Source: a virus. Taken from it: a stretch of DNA of 22,406 nt. Made by a program: the position numbers and the translations under genes. The stretch lies in the IMG/VR virus record IMGVR_UViG_3300042359_000339, positions 1-22,406 of that record; one strand, 5' to 3'. Position 1 is the stretch's first letter. Each line of letters opens with the position of its first letter. Shown here piece after piece: positions 14,369 through 19,624 of the stretch. The notes beneath the pieces were generated by a model that did not search any database, was not told where the DNA came from, and saw only the letters and a program-made list of their open reading frames with translations.

Positions 14369-14681
14369 TGTGCTGTCTCCTGTGGTGGGTGCCGCTCCCC
14401 AGCGGCGTTTCGACTGTAGCGGTTTGGTTTGCACTCGCAAGCGAAATCGACACGGCCGCGAACGCGAGAGGCCAGCCGTCGCGCTTGCCGATGCCGTGGA
14501 TGGCGATGATGCGCTCACCCGCGTCGAGCTTGCGACCTGCGCGCAGCTCCAGCAGTGCGTCACGCACAGCCATGCGGGCCTTGCGCTCGTCCTCGATGCG
14601 CGGGGGTCGGTTTGTCAGGATGCTCCGCACGTCGGGCGCGCAGATCTGACTCAGGAGTGCGTCGAGCTGGTCGGTTGTCAA
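14361..14681 (-). CDS. Unknown small early protein
   Basis: The 106-residue product starts at ATG 14681, overlapping the initiator stop (ATGA), and ends 8 bases inside the next gene. It opens with two helices (MTTDQLDALLSQI, DERKARMAVRDALLELRAGRK), followed by a beta-like region (ERIIAIHGIGKRDGWPLAFAAVSISLA) and a polar His/Arg C-terminus. The C-terminal TPLGSG is encoded by the repeated hairpin element, so this gene tail may be shaped by an RNA requirement. No family is recognised. Confidence 0.72.
   Translation of the reverse strand: MTTDQLDALLSQICAPDVRSILTNRPPRIEDERKARMAVRDALLELRAGRKLDAGERIIAIHGIGKRDGWPLAFAAVSISLASANQTATVETPLGSGTHHRRQHNE
14391..14406 (-). promoter_or_regulatory. Repeated leader hairpin, copy 1
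   Basis: The minus strand reads GCCGCTGGGGAGCGGC, a perfect stem closing a GGGG loop, 22 nt upstream of the ATG at 14368 and just before its AGGAG site. The same CCGCTGGGGAGCGG core occurs at 17242-17256 and 19120-19135, also just before gene starts, and a decayed CGCTGGGGAG at 18047-18056. Here it lies inside the 3' end of the upstream coding frame. It is likely an RNA element that affects translation or is bound by a protein. Confidence 0.6.
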
Positions 14682-15550
14682 AAGGTGTACCCCTGGTCAG
14701 GCACGTCCTTCCACGCATCGTTGACGCGCTTGGGGTCGTGGTCGTTGGGTTTGTCCGACTTTGACCGGCTTTGACCGGACTTGGTCGGCTTTGTCGGATG
14801 TACGCCGTCGCGCAGGATGGAGCGGAGCAGGGCCAAGCTCGGGCCGCTGCCGCCTGCGACCTCTGCCGCTCGGTCGATGCAGCTCGTCACGTACTCGGCT
14901 CCGCGCTCGGCAACCGCCGCGCTCAGGGCGTCGATGTCCAGAGCACCGACCACGAGGGGCGCCGCTCCTGTCTTGCCTCGGAGCGCGAGGCGCCAGCGCT
15001 CAGCGACTGCCCCGAGCTGGTCACCCGTCGTGGCCGCCGTGGCTGCCTCGCGCGCGGGCGCATGCGCGCGCGTAGTAGCTGCGTCAGCAGCTACTGTACT
15101 GTCCTGTACTGTCCTGTCCTGTACTGTACTGTAGGCGTGACTGTCACGCGACGTCACGTGACGTAACGTGACGTCACCGTTACTTGCCGTTATGTCACGT
15201 GACGTCACGTGACCGTCCGTGACGTCACCGTTACGGCGTGACGCTCGGTGACGCCGCTGCCTCTCGGCGCCGGTGTTGTCCCGCTGGTACTCGTCCCAGC
15301 CCGCCACGAGGTACGCGTCGCCATCGACGATGAGCAGGCCGACCTCGAGCAGATGGTCGAGCGCCGCCTGCCACGCCTCAAGCGACGGCCCCCACAGGTA
15401 CGCCATCACCCGCGGGCTACACTCGCGCATCAGGATGCGACCGTCGCCCGCCTTGGCGCGCGCCACGACCGCAGGCCATGCCCACGCGTGACCGCTGCCC
15501 ACGAGGCGACCATCCATCGGGATGTCGCAGTCGACGCGTACCCAGCTCAC
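14678..15550 (-). CDS. Phage replication initiator with candidate origin inside the gene
   Basis: The start is GTG 15550 (VSWVRVDCDIP), overlapping the upstream HTH gene stop (GTGA), giving 290 residues; the longer frame crosses that gene. Residues 5-90 resemble the winged-helix N-terminal domain of phage replisome-organizer and lambda-O-like initiators (DCDIPMDGRLVGSGH, LEAWQAALDHLLEVGLLIV). Residues 100-155 form a repetitive linker: NGDVT at 107 and 124 and HVTSRD at 114 and 131 (17-residue period), then TVQD units. The C-terminal part (GAEYVTSCIDRAAEVAG, LALLRSILRDG) looks DnaD-like and ends in a Lys/Ser/Thr-rich tail. The linker DNA is built of short direct repeats, as in lambda O, where the origin lies in the gene. 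It probably binds these repeats and recruits the helicase loader. Confidence 0.82.
   Translation of the reverse strand: MSWVRVDCDIPMDGRLVGSGHAWAWPAVVARAKAGDGRILMRECSPRVMAYLWGPSLEAWQAALDHLLEVGLLIVDGDAYLVAGWDEYQRDNTGAERQRRHRASRRNGDVTDGHVTSRDITASNGDVTLRHVTSRDSHAYSTVQDRTVQDSTVAADAATTRAHAPAREAATAATTGDQLGAVAERWRLALRGKTGAAPLVVGALDIDALSAAVAERGAEYVTSCIDRAAEVAGGSGPSLALLRSILRDGVHPTKPTKSGQSRSKSDKPNDHDPKRVNDAWKDVPDQGYTF
14751..14800. repeat. Five tandem 10-bp repeats in the 3' part of the initiator gene
   Basis: Five consecutive 10-bp units on the plus strand share the pattern TTGNNCGGNT, for example TTGACCGGCT, TTGACCGGAC and TTGGTCGGCT. The 10-bp period places every unit on the same helix face, as in iteron arrays. 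On the coding strand they encode a KPTKSGQSRSKSDK tail. Spacing is exact in four units and shifted by one base inside the fifth. They could be initiator binding sites. Confidence 0.6.
15093..15132. repeat. Eight tandem pentamers (M)CTGT in the initiator gene
   Basis: Eight units in a row read ACTGT, ACTGT, CCTGT, ACTGT, CCTGT, CCTGT, ACTGT, ACTGT on the plus strand. On the coding strand they give a TVQD-type peptide repeat. The block directly adjoins the palindromic repeat block at 15141-15234. Slippage could change its length, which would be frame-preserving only in multiples of three units. Confidence 0.7.
15141..15234. other. Candidate replication origin: iteron and palindrome cluster
   Basis: CGTGACGTCACCGTTAC occurs perfectly twice (15167-15183 and 15218-15234; period 51). 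The 10-bp palindrome GTCACGTGAC occurs three times (15153-15162, 15194-15203 and 15204-15213, the last two adjoining). Other GACGTC and CACGTG palindromes interleave. It lies within the initiator gene, beside pentamer repeats and upstream of a helicase-loader gene, the layout of lambda-type origins. There is no strongly AT-rich unwinding element, which weakens the case a little. Confidence 0.6.
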
Positions 15551-15786
15551 TGCGCGTCCGCCGCTGCGAGTATGCGCTTGGCCGCATCGACCTGGGCCTG
15601 CGTCGGCTTGGTCACCTTGGAGCGTTGCGCCCACAGGCCGAGCTTGACCAGGCGTCGCCGCGCCAGCGGGGAGGGCGTCGCGCCCTTGTGAATCCAGCGC
15701 CAAGCCGTTGAAAACGACACGCCTGCCGCCTCTGCGAGAGCCTTGATTGTGAGGCCCGATGCCTCCCACGCGCCGATGTTGAACAT
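15547..15786 (-). CDS. Small HTH DNA-binding protein (Cro-like candidate)
   Basis: The 79-residue product is the first gene of the replication operon. Residues 14-33 form a clear helix-turn-helix (IKALAEAAGVSFSTAWRWIH), followed by a basic stretch (RRRLVKLGLWAQRSKV) and a C-terminal helix. Start ATG 15786 has AGGAG 6 nt upstream. A promoter and a cluster of GCAATC sites lie just upstream, one site within the promoter spacer, so autoregulation is plausible. It may act like Cro or an early switch; no CI-type partner or integrase is visible. An excisionase-like or initiation-accessory role is also possible. Confidence 0.85.
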   Translation of the reverse strand: MFNIGAWEASGLTIKALAEAAGVSFSTAWRWIHKGATPSPLARRRLVKLGLWAQRSKVTKPTQAQVDAAKRILAAADAQ

Positions 15787-15816
15787 GGTTCTCCTTGCCC
15801 ATCAGTTGGGCGTCTT

Positions 15817-15845
15817 ACTGTATCCGTGCGGCAATCCACACGCAA
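15817..15845 (-). promoter_or_regulatory. Promoter of the replication operon, TTGCGT-N17-TACAGT
   Basis: Minus-strand hexamers TTGCGT (15845-15840) and TACAGT (15822-15817) are 17 bases apart, the optimal sigma-70 spacing, and lie about 31 bases before the HTH gene. The -35 hexamer touches the T-run of the preceding terminator. The promoter before recT has the same -35 hexamer, spacing and terminator-first layout. A GCAATC operator-like site (15831-15836) lies in the spacer. Confidence 0.6.
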
Positions 15846-15950
15846 ACTAAAAGGGCGCGCCCACGTCAGCGAGCACGCCCCGATTGCTAGGCTTGTCGGT
15901 GATTGCGCTCGCATTGCGCGCTACGCAATCCTACGCAATCCTGCGCAATC
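15831..15950. promoter_or_regulatory. Operator-like cluster of GCAATC/GATTGC sites
   Basis: The hexamer GCAATC or its complement occurs six times in 120 bases: 15831, 15882, 15901, 15925, 15935 and 15945. The last three sit in exact 10-bp tandem units (CTACGCAATC twice, then CTGCGCAATC at 15921-15950), and a GATTGCGC arm stands opposite at 15901-15908. The cluster starts at the ssb stop codon and runs to the replication-operon promoter. It is a probable binding array for a regulator, perhaps the HTH protein next door. Confidence 0.55.
15844..15880 (-). terminator. Rho-independent terminator after ssb
   Basis: On the minus strand GGGCGTGC (15880-15873) pairs with GCGCGCCC (15860-15853) in an 8-bp stem with one G-U pair and a 12-base loop, followed by TTTTAGTTT. 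It lies about 70 bases beyond the ssb stop and should end the recombination transcript just before the next promoter. Confidence 0.68.
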
Positions 15951-16419
15951 AGAACGGGATAGGGTCCGAGTCGTCAGGCGTCGTGGGCTTGGAGAATGGC
16001 GGGTTGCTGCGCACTCGGTCTGCCACCTTGGGCGCGCCTTGCCCCATCCACAGCGCGTCGCTCGCCGAGGGCCGGTCTTCGTCCCGCTTGGTTCCGCCGA
16101 GGAACGTCACCTTGTCGGCGCGGATCTCCCAGACCTTGCGCTTGACGCCCTCCTTGTCGGTGTACTCGCGCGACTCCAACCGCCCCTCGACGTACACCGA
16201 GCGCCCCTTGGCCAGATGCTGCCCGCAGAGCTCGGCCGTCTTGCCCCACACGCTGACGGCGTGCCACTCGGTCCGCTCCTGCCGCTGCCCGTCCTTGTCG
16301 GTCCACTGCTCGCTTGTGGCCATGCGCAGCTCGGTAACCGCCTGCCCGTTCGACGTGTACCGAACCTCGGGGTCCGCGCCGAGGTTGCCGAGAAGGATGA
16401 CTTTGTTGACGCTTGCCAT
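15949..16419 (-). CDS. ssb: Single-stranded DNA-binding protein
   Basis: The 156-residue protein is a typical bacterial/phage SSB. The N-terminal OB fold starts [22 protein letters not shown], continues with the usual [26 protein letters not shown] and [15 protein letters not shown] segments, and ends near residue 110 with VTFLGG. A flexible linker leads to the acidic tip DDSDPIPF, the docking peptide for replication and repair partners. ATG 16419 matches the family N-terminus; AGGAGA lies about 10 nt upstream. It coats single strands during replication and cooperates with the RecT protein at the head of its operon. A terminator follows. Confidence 0.96.
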   Translation of the reverse strand: MASVNKVILLGNLGADPEVRYTSNGQAVTELRMATSEQWTDKDGQRQERTEWHAVSVWGKTAELCGQHLAKGRSVYVEGRLESREYTDKEGVKRKVWEIRADKVTFLGGTKRDEDRPSASDALWMGQGAPKVADRVRSNPPFSKPTTPDDSDPIPF

Positions 16420-16421
16420 GT

Positions 16422-17225
16422 TCAGTTGCTCTCCTTGTTGAGTGCGTTGATGACGCGACTGCGGGCAGCGGACTCCCACCCCTCGTACAGCTTGACTCCA
16501 GTCAGATGCGCGCAGCTTGCGTCAAACACACGCAACGCACAGGCCAGCACGTCGATGGCCGTGAAAATATCGCCGCCGATTCGTCGGTCTTGGAACCGCC
16601 TGCGAAACGACTTGGCCATGGGCGTTTCGTTCGCCTCGTCTTGGCTGATGAGCACTCGCCGTTGCTCCACCACCCAGTCGAAGTCCTGCCCCTCGACGAT
16701 GTTCACCACGGCCGCCAGCGAGACGCTGGATGATGACATGACCCTGCGCCTGGTCAGCGGACTGGTTTCAAACAAGCGCTTCGTTGCCGCGCCAAACTCC
16801 GTGCTCGCCAGCGCCGCGACAGTGGCTGGAGTGGTGCGCTGCGTTGAGTTTTTCTTCAGGCACCATGCAGCATTCAGGACAGTCACCACATCGGGAGGCA
16901 TCGTCAGCCTGTCCGCGAGCGTGCGCTTGACGCCACCATCCAGCGCGACGAACGAGGCCCGAGGCGCGTTGACCGTGACCATCATTGGGACGATGACGTT
17001 GGCCTTGATGACGGCTGCGAGTCGGTGCTGTCCGTCGATGAGGTTGCCGTCGATGTCGAGCGCGATGCCCTGGTGGGTCAGATGCCATTCGCCGCGCCTC
17101 ATCTCGTCTGCGTAGTTTTCCACGACAGTCGGCCGCAGCGGTCGGTTGGTCTCAATGTTTCGTTGCAGCCACGCCAGCGCGAGCGCCGGGTCGACCATCA
17201 TCACCTTGGACTTCATTTCTCCCAT
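16422..17225 (-). CDS. ParB/Srx-fold phage protein
   Basis: The 267-residue protein contains a ParB-N/sulfiredoxin-like core near residues 10-110. [20 protein letters not shown] is followed by the signature IDGQHRLAA, with DGQHR at 64-68, then a strand IVPMMVTV. The rest is helical and lacks the ParB HTH and dimer domains, so plasmid-type partition is unlikely. Related stand-alone phage proteins are often annotated as ParB-like nucleases or nucleotide-binding proteins. ATG 17225 is chosen because AGGAG lies 7 nt upstream; ATG 17231 would place the SD too close. A perfect hairpin repeat lies just upstream. Its exact activity cannot be read from sequence. Confidence 0.83.
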   Translation of the reverse strand: MGEMKSKVMMVDPALALAWLQRNIETNRPLRPTVVENYADEMRRGEWHLTHQGIALDIDGNLIDGQHRLAAVIKANVIVPMMVTVNAPRASFVALDGGVKRTLADRLTMPPDVVTVLNAAWCLKKNSTQRTTPATVAALASTEFGAATKRLFETSPLTRRRVMSSSSVSLAAVVNIVEGQDFDWVVEQRRVLISQDEANETPMAKSFRRRFQDRRIGGDIFTAIDVLACALRVFDASCAHLTGVKLYEGWESAARSRVINALNKESN

Positions 17226-17241
17226 GCTCATTCTCCTGTCT

Positions 17242-17256
17242 GCCGCTCCCCAGCGG
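17242..17256 (-). promoter_or_regulatory. Repeated leader hairpin, copy 2
   Basis: CCGCTGGGGAGCGGC begins directly after the TGA of the upstream gene and ends 16 nt before the ATG at 17225, upstream of AGGAG. Stem and GGGG loop are identical to copies 1 and 3. Here it is in a true intergenic position, so coding constraint cannot explain its conservation. Confidence 0.6.
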
Positions 17257-17607
17257 TCAGTTGTAGTAGCCGCAGGCGCCCATCGCCCGCAGCTCTCGCC
17301 GTACTGCCTCAAGGCGGTCTCGCCCCATGCGATTCATGATGTTCACCCAGGCGCCGTGCCGCTGGAGCCACACGCCGAAGACGTGCCAGCCACCACGCAC
17401 GCCGGGGTATCCGTCCCACTCGGTCGCCGACTCCTCGTGCTGCTCCTCGGCCTCGACCACTAGCTCGGTCTCGTACTCGCCGCCCATGTCGATGCTGACG
17501 TCGTAGCCATCAGGCGCCCATCGTCGGTAGCTCGGCCGACCCTGAGCGCACCAAGCATCGAGGAGGCGCCGCTTGTGGCGCAGCCACGTCTCCGGGTTGT
17601 GCGTCAT
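17257..17607 (-). CDS. Unknown 116-residue early protein
   Basis: No family is recognised. The start ATG 17607 (MTHNPETWLRHKRR) overlaps the upstream stop (ATGA); the longer frame is a shadow of the neighbouring gene. The sequence has a basic N-terminal helix, a Trp/Tyr-rich beta-like centre (YRRWAPDGYDVSIDMG), a very acidic stretch (ELVVEAEEQHEESATEW) and a C-terminal segment (GGWHVFGVWLQRHGAWVNIMNRMG...RRELRAMG). The acidic patch and small size are common in host-interacting or DNA-mimic early proteins, but nothing specific supports either. Confidence 0.76.
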   Translation of the reverse strand: MTHNPETWLRHKRRLLDAWCAQGRPSYRRWAPDGYDVSIDMGGEYETELVVEAEEQHEESATEWDGYPGVRGGWHVFGVWLQRHGAWVNIMNRMGRDRLEAVRRELRAMGACGYYN

Positions 17608-18038
17608 GGCTTGCCGTCCGGGTCGCCCTCGGGGCCGAAGTCCTCCGCATCCCAATCGGCCGAGCCGGCGTTGGAGCTGGGCGCGGGAATGACAACCTTG
17701 AAGGGCTTTACGTCCCGCGTCTTGGTCACGCGCAACCGCTCGGCCAGTGGCACCGAGAGCACGCAGCGCTCGGCCAAACGGTCGATGGCCTGCCGCTGCA
17801 ACTCCATCTTGTTGAGCGCGTCGGCCTGCATGTCCCAGCACGCCGAGGTCGAGTCGCTGTTACGCACGCCGAGCTCGTCGATGCACTGCACCGTAGCGCG
17901 CTCGATGCTCTTGCCGACCTGCTCACCGTTCTGGCTGCCGACGATGAAGGTGATGGTCGCGCCGAGGCAGGCGCCGAGCGTGACGCTCACCCAGTCGAAG
18001 CCGCGCCCATCCTTATCGCCCACGATGAGGTCAGACAT
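17604..18038 (-). CDS. Unknown membrane-anchored early protein
   Basis: The 144-residue product has one likely TM segment near residues 17-35 (VSVTLGACLGATITFIVGS), followed by a hydrophilic domain with two Cys (Cys49, Cys64) and a disordered acidic C-terminus (DAEDFGPEGDPDGKP). ATG 18038 overlaps the preceding small membrane-protein gene by 8 bases. A decayed copy of the hairpin repeat (CGCTGGGGAG) supplies a strong GGGGAG ribosome site just upstream. Membrane proteins in early operons can block superinfection or alter the host membrane; that is only a possibility here. Confidence 0.76.
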   Translation of the reverse strand: MSDLIVGDKDGRGFDWVSVTLGACLGATITFIVGSQNGEQVGKSIERATVQCIDELGVRNSDSTSACWDMQADALNKMELQRQAIDRLAERCVLSVPLAERLRVTKTRDVKPFKVVIPAPSSNAGSADWDAEDFGPEGDPDGKP

Positions 18039-18261
18039 TGGGACCCCTCCCCAGCGACTCAAGCTCGGCCTTGTAGCCGCGCAGCTGGCTGATGAGGTTT
18101 CCGCGGCTGGGCTCGGCATCACACCAGATGAGCGCCCCGACACAGACCCCGATCCCGAACACGATGGACAAGTCGACCGCGCCACGCTCCTGAGCATCAC
18201 GCGCCGCCCGCATACACTCGACGCGCAGGACGTCGAGCTCCACTTGCTGTTCGATTGTCAT
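18031..18261 (-). CDS. Unknown small single-TM early protein
   Basis: The 76-residue product has a helical N-terminus (IEQQVELDVLRVECMRAARDAQE), one TM segment at about residues 30-47 (LSIVFGIGVCVGALIWC) and a short polar tail. It starts 3 bases after the recT stop and its end overlaps the next membrane-protein gene, so the two membrane proteins are co-expressed with RecT. No family is recognised. Confidence 0.75.
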   Translation of the reverse strand: MTIEQQVELDVLRVECMRAARDAQERGAVDLSIVFGIGVCVGALIWCDAEPSRGNLISQLRGYKAELESLGRGPNV

Positions 18262-18264
18262 GTC

Positions 18265-19107
18265 TCAGCCCTCCCCTTGCGTCTCGTAGGTGACCTCGGC
18301 ATCCATCGCCTGGTCTCGCTCAGCACGCCACGCAGCCAGCGCAGTCCGGCCGCGGCTCGTCGTCAGGTAGGACACAGCGCCGCGCAGTCGACCGAGCGGG
18401 GCCGTGCCGATGTCGAGGCCATCGCGCGCCAACAGCGTCTCGACGTAGTCGGGCACATCGTCGCCGAGGCCGAGCAGCTCACCAGTCAGGCCGGACCGCG
18501 TGTCGACCGCGACCGGGAGTTGCTCGACCTTGGGCGCTTCCTCAAGCACCTGCACGACCGGCTTGGGCGCCTCGACAGGACGGAGCGTCTCGACCCTGCC
18601 AGAGTCGAGCGGGGTCGCCAGCTCGTCGGGGTCGTAAATGCCTGCGACGAGGTCGGGGTAGACGATGCGCGCCAGAGCCGCAGCGCAGCGCGCCCGCAGC
18701 ATCGCCTCGGGGTAGGAGCGCCAGCCCTGCCCGCCAGTGAGCCCCGCGCGCTGCGCCTGCTCGATGGTCCACGTCAGCGTCGTCGGCTCGGTGTCGCCCT
18801 TGCGCTGCGTCGTGTAGGTCGCACGCTGCGCGGTCGACTCGACGAGGCGCCACTGCAGGCACTCGCCCGAGCGACGGACCAGCGCGACCGTGGCGTCGGC
18901 TGCGAGCGTGACCTTGCCCTTGATGACGCCGAGCATGCGCATCGACTGCATCGGGGCGAGGCCCAGCTCGCGACCGGCCATAAGGACAATGAGCGCGTCG
19001 TGAGGCTTGCCGCGCAGCGCGTCGGGCGCCAGCGACGAGGCCGCAGCCACGAGCGCAGTGGGGCCGAGCACGTCGGCCTGGGCGATGATGTCCGTATTGC
19101 TTGCCAT
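18265..19107 (-). CDS. recT: RecT-family single-strand annealing protein
   Basis: This 280-residue protein matches the RecT/Redβ-superfamily annealing proteins, which pair complementary strands during phage recombination and recombination-dependent replication. Recognisable family segments are ALIVLMAGRELGLAPMQSMR (about residues 38-57), VIKGKVTLAADATVALVRRSG (61-81), a beta stretch with TYTTQRKGD, TWTIEQAQRAGL, and SYPEAMLRARCAAALARIVYPD leading to GIYDPDE. The C-terminal third is variable and Pro/Glu-rich. No exonuclease partner is seen in the window. The ATG 19107 has GGGAGA 6-7 nt upstream and follows a structured leader. It begins an operon that also encodes SSB. Confidence 0.9.
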   Translation of the reverse strand: MASNTDIIAQADVLGPTALVAAASSLAPDALRGKPHDALIVLMAGRELGLAPMQSMRMLGVIKGKVTLAADATVALVRRSGECLQWRLVESTAQRATYTTQRKGDTEPTTLTWTIEQAQRAGLTGGQGWRSYPEAMLRARCAAALARIVYPDLVAGIYDPDELATPLDSGRVETLRPVEAPKPVVQVLEEAPKVEQLPVAVDTRSGLTGELLGLGDDVPDYVETLLARDGLDIGTAPLGRLRGAVSYLTTSRGRTALAAWRAERDQAMDAEVTYETQGEG

Positions 19108-19119
19108 GTTGTCTCCCTT

Positions 19120-19189
19120 GCCGCTCCCCAGCGGCGTCAGTCCCACCGCTCGGTGGCCTCTTGGTTCGTCGTCGTCAGCGCCTTGCTGA
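19120..19189 (-). promoter_or_regulatory. Structured recT leader with three hairpins
   Basis: Between promoter and ATG three perfect small hairpins follow each other: TCAGC/GCTGA with a 5-base loop (19175-19189), CCACCG/CGGTGG with a 2-base gap (19143-19156), and GCCGCT-GGGG-AGCGGC (19120-19135), the third copy of the repeated hairpin. The last ends 12 nt before the ATG, next to GGGAGA, so its folding or a bound protein could control RecT translation. It resembles no riboswitch known to me. Confidence 0.5.
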
Positions 19190-19196
19190 TGAGGTG

Positions 19197-19225
19197 AATC
19201 TATGCGCCTTCACTTGCGGACGCAA
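19197..19225 (-). promoter_or_regulatory. Promoter of the recombination operon, TTGCGT-N17-TAGATT
   Basis: Minus-strand TTGCGT (19225-19220) and TAGATT (19202-19197) are 17 bases apart. The layout copies the promoter at 15817-15845: same -35, same spacing, directly after a terminator. The start of transcription would be near 19190, giving a leader of about 83 bases. A CTTGCG/CGCAAG inverted repeat overlaps the -35 and may be an operator. Confidence 0.6.
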
Positions 19226-19227
19226 GC

Positions 19228-19267
19228 AAAAAAGCAAAGAGCGCGCACTTTTTTGCGCCTTGTGCGC
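19228..19267 (-). terminator. Terminator after the three-TM protein gene
   Basis: On the minus strand GCGCAC (19267-19262) pairs with GTGCGC (19248-19243) around a 13-base A-rich loop and is followed by GCTCTTTGCTTTTTTGC. The T-runs are not immediately adjacent to the stem, so strength is uncertain, but the position between the late tail gene end and an early promoter is right for a terminator. The stretch 19108-19297 holds no gene. Confidence 0.55.
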
Positions 19268-19297
19268 AGAGCCTTGAGCCGTGCGGACTTGCGCCGC

Positions 19298-19624
19298 TTA
19301 CTGCTCGGGCTTGTCGTCGTCGCCTGCCGTCGTCGCCTTGGCGCCGAACTGGTAGCCGAAGACCACGAGCACGATGCTCTTAATCAAATCGAACAGGCCG
19401 CGCCTGAGGTCGTCGCTCATCAGCTGCACGTCCCAGCTCACCATGACGTCGGCCACGAAGACGCCGAGAAACACGGTCAAGACGAGCGCGACGAACCGCG
19501 TGAGCCACTCACGTTGACCCAGCGTCTGCGGGATGATGCTGTTCACGTACCAGACCAGAGCGCCAACGACCGCGACGCTTAGGACTACGCCCGCAATCAT
19601 CACCCACGTGTCGCCGTGCAGCAT
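19298..19624 (-). CDS. Three-TM membrane protein, holin-like
   Basis: The 108-residue product has three hydrophobic segments, about residues 7-29, 42-62 and 76-94, a loop with conserved-looking SWDVQLMSDDLRRG, and a short charged C-terminus (AGDDDKPEQ). This is class I holin topology, though other small phage membrane proteins look alike. Its ATG overlaps the stop of the large tail gene (TGATG), so it is made late with tail proteins. The endolysin lies in another operon nearly 10 kb downstream, which weakens a simple holin-endolysin pairing. A two-TM protein at 5278 competes for the holin role. Confidence 0.82.
   Translation of the reverse strand: MLHGDTWVMIAGVVLSVAVVGALVWYVNSIIPQTLGQREWLTRFVALVLTVFLGVFVADVMVSWDVQLMSDDLRRGLFDLIKSIVLVVFGYQFGAKATTAGDDDKPEQ

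Noticed and set aside
13805-14563. Longer start for the 187-residue protein
   Set aside because: The extension is Ser/Arg-rich and overlaps the gene at 14361-14681, whereas ATG 14368 has AGGAG upstream.
17575-19197. A 540-codon plus-strand open frame
   Set aside because: It runs antisense across well-supported minus-strand genes including recT, is Arg/Ala/Pro-rich, shows no motif, and is expected in GC-rich DNA.
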